64,000 nucleotides of DNA from Zopfochytrium polystomum. Its lineage: Eukaryota > Chytridiomycota > Chytridiomycetes > Chytridiales > Chytridiaceae. Positions 1 through 8,617 of this stretch are shown here, piece by piece. Location of the stretch: positions 124,001 to 188,000 of the forward strand of contig JAIVFJ010000099.1 in assembly GCA_025765615.1 (NCBI GenBank), read 5' to 3'. The notes under the pieces were generated by a model. The model saw only the letters and a program-made list of their open reading frames with translations. It ran no database searches and was not told where the DNA came from. Each line of letters starts with the position of its first letter. Within the stretch, counting starts at the first letter, position 1. A program made the translations under genes and the position numbers.

Positions 1-508
1 GGAAGGACCTGCTCCAAATTTGGGGTGGCCATAAATTGAGGCTTTGAGGCCTCATCAGTGTGGGACAGTGGATTGAAAGGTAGGAAAATGAAACATAAAG
101 GAAAATGAGTAAAAATAAGAATGAACAAAATGAATAAGGGGTATGCCCCTTGTGCTTAGCCCCATTCAGCACAAGGAACACAGGAAGCTCTTTTATCGTG
201 ATAAACACTAGAGCCGGCAAGGGGATGTGATGAATGGTAATAAATATAAAAATAAAATATGGGGGGCCAATATAATGACATAGTCATAACTGGGGTGAGC
301 TTCTAGGAAACCTCAGCTAAGACCATGATCGGTGAAATAGGAATCTCACACAACCCATGGCCATAGTTTTGCAATGCTCTCCTGTAACAGAAAGGTTTCA
401 GCTGAGGCCGCTCTGATTGTCTGGAACAAGACAAAGAGAGGGTAAGTGGTGCTACCACCCCAGGTTCCCACCCGCACCATTACTGACACCTACTTGTTGT
501 AGCATTTT

Positions 509-694
509 TGTTAGGCAGAACTGACTGGTTTGCAGCAAGAGGCACAAGATGGACCGGAACCTATTGTTACTGTCAGTTATTGTTCTCACGATGCTCATGG
601 GAGAGTGAGCCACCGCCAATGCAGACCTGGGCACTGGCTTGCGCTGATGACAAATACTCCGAGTATTAAGTGGAACAGAAACCCAGTGTCAACA
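509..694 (+). repeat. Solo LTR, family A (186 bp, copia-type)
   Basis: A 186-bp block starts TGTTAGGC and ends GTCAACA. It is closely similar to the 186-bp block at 39265-39450, which sits at the 3' end of the copia element. The flanks carry ATTTT (504-508) and GTTTT (695-699), a likely 5-bp target duplication with one change. No internal coding region adjoins it, so it reads as a solo LTR left by recombination. A third, diverged fragment in reverse orientation lies at about 6292-6375. Confidence 0.75.
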
Positions 695-944
695 GTTTTC
701 CTCCTCCTCTGCTCAAGCAGATAATATAGGAGAGGTTTTTACCCTGTGCCAGTCACTCTTGCCTAGCAACTATTACAGCGTGCATATCTCATTATGTATC
801 AATAATCTATATAATAAAAAAAACAAGGATTTGCAGCTAAACTGATTTTCTTATTGCAATTAGTGGAGCAGGGGGGCTAATTTTTTGTCTTTGGTGCCCA
901 ATCAAAACTCGGCAGAAAAATCGGAAAAGGAAGGAGCTCAATGC

Positions 945-1585
945 GTTGTCTGTCTATCAGATATGTCTGTCTATCAGATATGTCTGTCTATCAGATTGTC
1001 TGTCTACCTCCCTGTCTGTAGGACTGGCAGTCAGTGGGCTGTCTGTCTCTCTGTCTGTCTCTCTATCTCTTCGCTCTGTCTCTCTCTCTGTCTCTCTGCC
1101 TCTTTCTCTCACTCTGTCTCTCTGTCTCTCTTTCTCTGCCTGTCTCTCTCTCCCTCTCCTTCTCTCTCTCTCTCCCTGTCTTGCTCTGCCTCTTTCTTCC
1201 TCTCTCTCTCCCTGCCTCTCTCCCTCTCTCCCTCTCTCACTCACTCTCTCTCTCTCCCTGTTTCTCTCTCTCCCTGTCTGTAGGACTGGCAGTCAATGCG
1301 CTGTCTGTCTCTCTGTCTGTCTCTCTATCGATTGCTCTCTCTCTGTCTCTCTTTCTCTGTTTCTCTCCCTGTCTCTCTGTCTCTGTCTCTCACTCTGTCT
1401 CTCTCCCTGTCTCTCTCCCTGGTCCTCTCTCTCCCTCTCCCTCACTCTCTGGGACTGACAGTCAACAGGCTGTCTGTCTCTTTGTCCGTCTCTCCATCTC
1501 TTTGCTCTGTCGCTCTCTCTCTCTCTCTCTCTGCCTCTGGCTCGCTCTCCCTGTCCTGCTTTCTCTCACACACTCTCTCTCCCTG

Positions 1586-1677
<92 letters not shown>

Positions 1678-1720
1678 GAGCAGGGGGGTTGAGGGGGCTC
1701 AGGGTGCGGGAGCCCCCTGA
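945..1720. repeat. CT-rich low-complexity tract with (CA)n and (CT)n microsatellites
   Basis: About 780 bp of almost pure pyrimidine on the + strand, built from CTGT, CTCT and CCCT words, with a (CA)n run near 1587-1620 followed by a (CT)n run of roughly 55 bp. All + frames stay open only because the composition lacks stops, giving Leu/Ser/Cys-only translations. I see no gene. Similar CT-rich sequence continues to about 2080. Confidence 0.9.
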
Positions 1721-2440
1721 CTCAAAAACATATTTCCTGTCTCTCTGTCTCTTCCTTATCTCTCTATCTGTTTCACTGCCTCTGTCTCTGTCCCTCCCTG
1801 CAGTTCTTGGTTACTTTCTCGCTTGGGGTGGGGTGACTCTGACCATCTCATTGGAGGCAGACCAACCCATCTGATAAGGCAGCTGCAAGGAACTTGACGC
1901 AACCACAGGAAGGTGTCAGGATAGACAAGTGAGGAGTCTCTTTCTCTCTCTCTATCTCTCTTGATCGATTGAGCGGGGGAGGAGGGGGGTGGGGAGCCTC
2001 CTGACTGAAAAAACCAATCCAGCTTCTCTCTCCTCCCTCCCTCCCTCCCGACCTCTCTCTCTTGCTCTCTCTCTTTTGCATTTCAATCATGGTCTAAAAA
2101 CTAAAAATGGAAAGAAGTCAACGGTCTGTCTGTCTATAAGAGTGGCAGTCAACGGGTTGTCTGTCTATACGAGTGGCAGTCAACAGGTTGTCTGTCTATC
2201 TCCCTATCTCTGGGAGTGGCAGTCAATGGGCTGTGTGTCTCGATATCTATCTCTCTGTCTCTTTACAGTCAATGGGCTGTTGTCTATCTATCAATCAATG
2301 ACTGCCTCTTTGTTTGAACTAAAGTCAACGGGCTGTTTGTGTTTCTCCCTCTGGGTTCTGTGAGCACTTTGGAGCCAGTGCCCAGCTGACTGTTGCATTC
2401 AACAGGCTGTCAGTCTTCCTGTTGCAGTCAAATGGGTTGC
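1021..2440 (+). repeat. Irregularly spaced repeat built on a CAGTCAAYGGGCTGTCTGTCT-like core
   Basis: A core resembling GGCAGTCAACGGGCTGTC recurs near 1027, 1288, 1457, 2144, 2175, 2218, 2267, 2321, 2400 and 2424, usually preceded by GGGACT or GAGTGG and followed by a run of CTGT/CTCT. Spacing varies from about 30 to 690 bp, so this is not a clean tandem array. It may be an old minisatellite whose pyrimidine part expanded and contracted. Confidence 0.6.
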
Positions 2441-2796
2441 TGCATGAGTGGCCAAAGGCTGCAAGGGCAGCACTCAGTTTGTTGGAGGTTCCAGGTTTGC
2501 CAGTGTGGCTGTGCTGAAAGACTGTGACTTCTCTCTCTTTCTGTCCCCCTTTGTCTGTCAGTGTGTCAGTGGCTTGGGGCTAACACTCCAAGCTTTGTTG
2601 GTCACTCTCCTCTTGGCCTGCCACACAATGTTCATTGTGGCATGCCACTCTCCTTTCAATCCAGGGACAGATTGCCTGTGTGTGGGACAACCAATATCCA
2701 TTGAAGGCTTTGTCTTTAATAATTTTTTCTCTTCTTTCTTTTTTTTTTTTTATGTTTTTTGGCAAAGATTGCTTACAAGTTGACGGGGCATCCCCT

Positions 2797-2850
2797 AGTC
2801 CATAACAGAGTTTTTTTCTCTTTCTCTCCAAGTTGGGGAGAAGGATCACT
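2797..2850 (+). repeat. About 52-bp dispersed repeat shared with 36228-36278 (opposite strand)
   Basis: The segment from ATAACAGAG through AAGTTGGGGAGAAGGATCAC is nearly identical to the reverse complement of about 36228-36278, with one T-run length difference. In both copies it lies just upstream of possible coding sequence. A second stretch, about 775-812, also matches the reverse complement of about 36283-36318. I cannot name the element. Confidence 0.6.
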
Positions 2851-2862
2851 CACTCAGAGATG

Positions 2863-3240
2863 AAGTATGCAATTGCCGCCTTCGCTTCCCCCGTGTTGTT
2901 GAGCAAAAGTCGTCCCCGGTGCACTGTCACCGTCTGCGACAGCTTACTCGACTTACACCCTGACTCTTATTCCTCGACCACGGTCGTTACGGCAGAGAGG
3001 CGCCTTACTCTCAGGATGCCACTTATGGATATTCGGCAAAATCAGAGACCTCCGGTGGTCAAGAGGTCAACACCACTTTCCGCGACGACGACGACAACAA
3101 CAACCGCCAGTGGAAACGAGCCTTGTGAAGCGTTTCACGTTTATTCGGACCGCCGTGCGCGTGGTTGGAGTCCAGCAGGTACTTCAGACGGTTGTCACGT
3201 CGTTGTCGACTGGTCCATTGTTGCTTGCAGACCTGGGTGT
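2863..3240 (+). other. Possible 5' part of an unrecognised gene
   Basis: An ATG-started frame opens with a short hydrophobic N-terminus (MKYAIAAFASPVLL) and runs about 120 codons with normal composition, including a Thr run, before entering the dispersed repeat at 3235. Weak exon-like pieces follow at about 3750-3870 and 3993-4130. I recognise no domain and could not join the pieces in phase. It could be a repeat-disrupted gene or chance. The rest of 3450-4066 shows nothing else clear apart from poly(T) runs. Confidence 0.2.
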
Positions 3241-3450
3241 GAGGATGACAGGCTGTCCAGCCTGCGCAATCTCAAATAAACGAGTCCACTTTGTAATTCG
3301 AACTCGTGAGGATTACCAACCGGTCTGGACTCGCATTTTGCCCATAAAATATGACAAGGGTTGGATTCGTGCTTCTTATTTATTACTTTTGGGTTCCATA
3401 TGGTCTCCGACTGGCTCCGCATGTTTGCTTCCAAGCTCTGTCTTACTATT
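3235..3450 (+). repeat. Dispersed repeat C, copy 1
   Basis: This block begins GTGTGAGGATGACAGG, contains CTCAAATAAA, GTGAGGATTACCA and a TTCCATATGG block, and aligns over about 210 bp with 16060-16275. The two copies differ by many substitutions and small indels, so the family is old. No coding capacity or terminal repeat is visible. It resembles the 3' end of a non-LTR element or a SINE, but that is inference. Confidence 0.65.
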
Positions 3451-4066
3451 ATTACAGTGGGGGACATCAAAAACAAGCAAATTTGGAAATAGGGATGCTT
3501 CGTCAGCAACTAGACCCTCAAAAATTCATTCATCGGCGAAATATTCCGTCAGAGAGTTGTACGTCCTGATGGAGGGATTTGCCTGAACAGTGGTTTCCAC
3601 CAAAGTTGTTGAGTGAGGAAGTTAGCCAGTGGCGTGAAATACAGTAAATGGAGATCAATTCTCTACTTTTTTTGTAGAGTTTGGAATCCTCAAGAAAAGT
3701 TGTGAATTCTTTTTTCTTTTCTAATACACACGCAGTACTTTAAGTGTTGTGCTTTCGGTTCAAGTGGGACGTGGAGAAGAGGATTCAGACAGATATGAAA
3801 CTTCGGTACTTGGACTAGAACCGGGTGTCAGTTCATTGGTGGTTCAGCAACTGATCAAGAAAAGCAGGTGCAGTGCAGTGACCCCTTTTTTTTTCTTCTT
3901 TTTTTTCTCTCTCTTTTTTTTCGAAGCGATGAACAGGGCCGGGGCGAGACGGTCCCCGTTATGGCCATTTAATCGGTTTGTCGTCTCTAAATGAATCTTT
4001 AGGCGTGGAACACAGAAATGATTTGCTCAAGTTGCGTCCTCAAGAGTTTTCAAAATTGACGGAATA

Positions 4067-5973
4067 TCAGGCTTTCAAGCTTGGTTTTCGATCCTCACTC
4101 GGTTTGCGATCGGTCAGGACCATGGACTGCGGCCGTGATTTGTCGTTGGAAGGCAGCGATACAGGTGCACCTTGTAAAGTCGCAACAAGCTTTCGAATGC
4201 GGTCGGCGTCAGTCAGCAGGACTATCATCATGATTGCAGGGGCAATCACAATGAAACACCTTCGAGATTAGTTAGTGAATGAGCTCGGCAGCCGCTTTCG
4301 CATTGCTGATGCTTACTGACCAGGCTTAGAAAGGAGTAACCAATTTGATTGATTTTCCGTTGAAAAGTGTGAGAACAACACGAAACCCCGCCGTTCGTGG
4401 TGACTCACCTTCCCCGATTGGAAAGAAAAAGCCGCCTAAAACGGTCGATTACATATTAACTGGAATCTCGGGAGATTCTCCTTTTCCAAACATACCCGAC
4501 GTCATAAAAAACAAGAAAACCGCGCCAGAGTAGCATACGCTCCGCAAAATTGCTCCAACGTAAGCGCCAGCGGACACAGTCGACTTGTGTATGTTTCCCA
4601 TAACTGCTGTGATTTTCGCTTGCGCAGCCACGAAAAATAGCGTATCAATGGTGCAGCAATATACAATCAGAGTTAACGACGTCTTTTGGTTATTCGGATC
4701 CACCAGGGTCCCAAAGTTGGCCTTGTATCGTACTATTTTGAGAAATAACCCTTTGAAGTTTGTTTTACGTACCTTCAAGTTATTGTTTGCGAACACACCA
4801 TCTGCAGTGAATCGATGTAAAAAGTTGAGTCAGAAAGCCATGGTTGGCGGCCAGCTCTTTGGAAAAGTTACCGACCGGTGCTGTAAAATGGGAGAATGAG
4901 ATTTAGTACAGCAACTTCGTGCTGGTACACGTACAGGCTCACTCCAAGATCAATCACTGAAAGGACGACGGAAACACTCCAGATGAGCCACGTTTTCTTC
5001 GGGAATATCAAAAACATTGCTCGATACGTCGTGTGAAAAGTGAGCGAAGCAAACTTCTACATAGTTAGACAAGCCTTGCGTGGGCCGCCGCGTTCTCACC
5101 ATTATGGAGAAGCTGTCTTTAATAAACGAATCAGAATCGGCGCTCAAATGGCAAGCAACTTACGCATAAGTATACTAAGAAGGCTGAAAAGCGTCATGAT
5201 ATTTTCTGGTGACGAATTTTTCTCAATGTATCGAAAGACGATGCCCCCAGCTAATCCGCCGATAAAGTAGAACACAAGGGCCGATCCCATCGAAGCGGAC
5301 ATGTACACATTCTGTATTTTGCGTATCTGCTCAAAGTAGCAGATCGTCTTTAAGTTTCGAGGATGGGTTAAAATCCGTTAATTGACGCGTTTGCGGGTCC
5401 TTACGATCGCCACGCTCAACAGTGCAGCGCTCAACAGCTGGTAGCCGACGCTCCTGCGGAGAGGAAGGTTATCACGGCGCGCCCCGATACAATGGCAACT
5501 GGTGTCGAGCCTCACGCGCTCATCAGAGAAGAATTTTTCTTCCTATGTATGTGATTCTCAAAACTGTTTAATATTGTTGCCACGCTCGCGTATGAGAGCC
5601 CATCCAACGGCTACCAGCCAAAAAAATTACTGACATCCGTTGTTGGTATCTGAACCACCCTCTCAATTCTCTTTCGGTTCAGGCCAAAATGTGACTGTTC
5701 ATTCTTATGAGCCAAACACACCCGACCTCACACAAGCGTGAACTCCTTTCGTCATCTCAGCAACAGAGTCGGTCTTCCCGCGCGGCTTCCCCGCTGACAC
5801 CCCGCGCCGTGTCTTCCACGTCCGACCGCCTCCAATCCTGGTAGCTCACCGCGCACACCCTTTTCCCTCAACAGCGCCTCCACCGAATCAGACTGCCCGT
5901 TCGTCGTGACGGCAGGGAGCGCGCCGCTCGCATCCGCCGCAATCGTCTCTGCCGTCTCGTTTGCGTCGTACAT
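4067..5973 (-). CDS. Predicted seven-pass membrane protein with many tiny introns
   Basis: I do not recognise the family. Splicing the minus strand gives about seven hydrophobic segments, among them SVGYQLLSAALLSVAI, MGSALVFYFIGGLAGGIVF, WLIWSVSVVLSVIDLGVSL, SLTLIVYCCTIDTLFF, GAYVGAILRSVCYSGAVF and CFIVIAPAIMMIVLL. A hydrophilic N-terminus starts MYDANETAETIAAD (possible N-glycosylation at NET) and a basic/polar tail of about 45 residues ends at 4067. Introns are mostly 35-60 nt with GTAAG, GTGAG or GTACG donors. One internal exon appears to be only 17 nt (near 5103-5119). Phases agree from the second transmembrane segment to the fifth. The junction after the first 42 residues and the one before the last exon are unsettled. 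An N-out, C-in topology would resemble a receptor, but no GPCR motif is evident. Confidence 0.55.
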
Positions 5974-6513
5974 GGTTGCAGCAACTACCCGACCGCGCCC
6001 CGCCCATTCGCCGAAAGCCGATTAATAAGATTTCGACAGCTAATGCATGGCTGCACAACAGGTGGAATTTGCCTCGGTCGCCGCTGCCTTCGGCGACGAG
6101 GTCAGTGTCGCGGTGTGGACACGACTTGACCAAGGGAAAGACAAACAAACAATACTCCCGCTCGGATGCCCGAAATTTTAAGTGTGTACCGGAAGATCAG
6201 TCGCTCCCCTTTTAGCAAGGTTTGCCGTGTAAACACCAGTGTATTTGGCAAGTAAAGCAACTTTTCATCTCTGCCCACACTGGGTTTCCATTCCACTAAA
6301 TACTTGGAGTATTTGTCATCAGTGCAAGTCCGTGCCCAGCTCTGCTCATCTCCCCATGGGCATTTTTCAGGTGAATCAGGTCGATCACTAACCAGTCAGC
6401 ATGCTACCCCTGTTTCAATAAACTCCGTCGATCACCTGCAGACTAAGCTCCAAGAAGGAGTCTCGCTAAACGATATCTTTGATGCTATCTCCTTCGTCTG
6501 CCTCTCCCGACTA
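5974..6513. other. Intergenic stretch with LTR fragment
   Basis: This lies between the start of the membrane-protein gene and the next gene. At about 6292-6375 on the minus strand there is a diverged piece of LTR family A: the blocks around GGAGTATTTGTCATCAG and GTGCCCAGCTCTGC match, with roughly 20% differences. No other feature is visible. Confidence 0.5.
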
Positions 6514-7929
6514 TCAGCGGATAGGATAGGATTCCAATAGTGACCCACAAAACACCTCTCTTTTCCGGAACCCAATCCCAAAGTAATCATTGGCACTGAG
6601 CTGTCGACTGATAAAACTAAAATAGGAAGGCACAAACGACACAGAAGCATTAAAAAGAAGTGTGTTACTCCAAACGAACCGCAACCGACTGTACTGTACT
6701 GTATTCAACTGTGTTCGAAACCGTCCCAGCTCTTCGTCTTGACCACACAGCTTTTCGCTCACTTTGCCGCCTTCTTCTTCCCGGCGGCCCCCGCCGCCGC
6801 ACCAGCGCCAGCCGCACCGCCGCCACCCCCGGCCCCCGAGCCAGCCGCACCCGCACCCCCGCCGGCCCCTTGTCCTGCCTTCTTTTCCCCGCGCCACCAC
6901 CCCCGCCACCTCCGCCCTTCCGCCCACCCGCGCCGACGCCGTGCTGCAGCTCCTCGACGCTCGACCCGACCCCGCCGCCGCCGCCGCCGTTCCCCCGCCC
7001 CGCCACCACCGCCGGCTCCACCGCCCGCAGCCCCTCCCGCCGCCCCGCCCGCCGCCGCCCCGCCGCCTCCCGCAAACCGACCCGCCGTGCCCCCGCCGGC
7101 CCCGCCGGCCCCGCCGCCTCCGCCCGCACCGCCGCCGGCGCCGGCCTTGGCTTTCGCCTTTTGCCGCTGCGTCGGATTCAGCACTTGCGTCGTTAGTGTT
7201 TTTTTTAATTTTTATTTTTTTTGTTTCATGGTGCGAATTGTGTTTGCGGTGACTATTAATAATTTCCTGTACGCTATCGACAACACAAAAAACACTCAAC
7301 TCACCTGTAAACTTCAGCCCCCCGACCCCGCCCAACCCGCCCCCACCTCCCCCCGCGCCGCCCGCAGCGCCTCCCGCCCCTCCACCCCCACCTCCACCTC
7401 CACCCCCGCCCCCACCCGCGCCTCCCCCGCCACCCCCCCGCTCCTCCCCCTCCTCCGCCGCCGCCGCCCGCCGCGTACAGCCCGTCCAGCAACGGCACGT
7501 AGCTAACCGCGCCCTCCTCGGCGTCGTCGCCGACGACCTTGACCAGGATATAGCTCCACCGCGGCTCGAGGTACCGCCGCGCGTACTCGCCGCGCGGCTT
7601 GGACACCAGGTCCACCACCTCGCCCGTCTCCGTCGCGAGGTCGATCGGCTCCGCGAGGTCGACGTACCCGCACGTGCGCTTGATGTGGTGCAGGAGCACC
7701 GTGATTTGGCAGTTGGGGTTGACCAGGCGGTCTTCGTTTGCTGAGGGGAGGGAGGGGGGGGAAGGGGAGGGTTCCACCGCGCCACGCGGGGTGGGGTCCG
7801 AGATCGGGGAGGTGGGCGGGTCGATTTTAGCGTGTGAGGTTGTGGTGTTGGTGTGGCTTGCTTTTCGCCAACAAATGGGCTCTTCTCTCTTGGGGCCTTA
7901 CCGCCAAACTTGACCGTTACGAACGACAT
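6514..7929 (-). CDS. CXorf65-like protein (Il2rg/CXorf65-homologue family)
   Basis: Exon 1 (7929-7902) encodes MSFVTVKFGG. A GTAAGG donor and CTCAG acceptor lead to exon 2 (7740-7305), which reads NEDRLVNPNCQITVLLHHIK, then DLAEPIDLATETGEVVDL, then YLEPRWSYILVKVV and YVPLLDG. This matches the order of the small CXorf65 family: a ubiquitin-like first strand, an NPNC motif, an IDL..E(T/S)G block and a YxLVKV block. I know of no proven function. Exon 3 starts near 7183 after a phase-2 intron (donor at 7304). It encodes an extreme Gly/Ala/Arg tail. The splice-consistent frame runs to 6514, but another frame of the same exon ends more naturally in GKKKAAK at 6759, so a homopolymer length error is possible. 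The N-terminal domain is secure and the C-terminus is not. Confidence 0.65.
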   Translation of the reverse strand: MSFVTVKFGGKAPREKSPFVGEKQATPTPQPHTLKSTRPPPRSRTPPRVARWNPPLPPPPSPQQTKTAWSTPTAKSRCSCTTSSARAGTSTSRSRSTSRRRRARWWTWCPSRAASTRGGTSSRGGAISWSRSSATTPRRARLATCRCWTGCTRRAAAAEEGEERGGGGGGAGGGGGGGGGGGGGAGGAAGGAGGGGGGLGGVGGLKFTGELSVFCVVDSVQEIINSHRKHNSHHETKKIKIKKNTNDASAESDAAAKGESQGRRRRRCGRRRRGRRGRRGHGGSVCGRRRGGGGRGGGRGCGRWSRRWWRGGGTAAAAAGSGRASRSCSTASARVGGRAEVAGVVARGKEGRTRGRRGCGCGWLGGRGWRRCGWRWCGGGGRREEEGGKVSEKLCGQDEELGRFRTQLNTVQYSRLRFVWSNTLLFNASVSFVPSYFSFISRQLSANDYFGIGFRKREVFCGSLLESYPIR

Positions 7930-7979
7930 GGTCGAACCTCGTCCGCAGGAAGAGAAATAGAATAATTAGAAAGAGAGAT

Positions 7980-8006
7980 ACTATAGATGAGAGTAGAGAG
8001 AGAGCG

Positions 8007-8055
<49 letters not shown>

Positions 8056-8215
8056 CTATCAAGCGATCGCGAGAAGAGCGATCTGAGAGCGCGAGAGAGC
8101 GATAGAGCTCTCTCTCTCTCCTCGCTGCTCTCTCTAGGCTCTCTCTCTCCTCACGCGCGACTCTCGCTCTCTCCCTCTCTCTTCTCCTCTCTCACTCTCT
8201 ACCCCGCGTAACGCC
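7980..8215. repeat. (GA)n then (CT)n imperfect inverted repeat upstream of the CXorf65-like gene
   Basis: About 100 bp of GAGA repeats is followed, after a GATCTGAGAGCGCGAG-type centre, by about 100 bp of CTCT repeats. The whole is an imperfect palindrome 50-280 bp upstream of the ATG at 7929. GAGA/CT tracts are common in promoters and this one could extrude a hairpin. The rest of 8216-8617 holds T-rich sequence and no gene. Confidence 0.7.
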
Positions 8216-8617
8216 GCTAGCGTCCTCGCTTTACGTCTTTGGACCAATCGCCGGCAGGATCAACTGGCTTTGAACTCGCCGTTAGACTCGCAATTAGACT
8301 TCCACCCAGTGTGATGGTTGTTGTGCCGCTCACCGTTCACACAGAGTGCCTAGATTACTCTTTATTGGGAGTTTGTTGCGCCCATTCTTCCATTCTGAAT
8401 TTTTTTTTTTTTTCTTCGTTTTTTTCGTCAGAGGAAAACTTTCAAGACAAATCTCGAAGCAAGAAACTGGATAAACAACACCACCTTCCTTCCACATTCA
8501 CTAAGACATCAGGGGGAAATGGATGAAAGGATGGAGACACAAAGAAAAAAAAACACACAGAACAAAAGAAAATAAACAAACGTGCGTAGCTTGCTCTCCC
8601 TCATCCCAAACAACTGT

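Noticed and set aside
885..1720. Overlapping plus-strand open frames of 130-228 codons rich in Ser, Leu and Cys
   Set aside because: They translate CT-repeat DNA; all three frames are open together and no normal protein composition is present.
7000..7200. Alternative C-terminal frame of the CXorf65-like gene ending in KKKAAK at 6759
   Set aside because: Not reachable with the strong GTGAGT donor and the CAAG acceptor in correct phase; kept only as a caveat about homopolymer errors.
6739..7506. Pro/Ala-rich plus-strand frame of 255 codons opposite the CXorf65-like gene
   Set aside because: It is the complement of the Gly/Ala/Arg tail and crosses a well-supported intron of the minus-strand gene.
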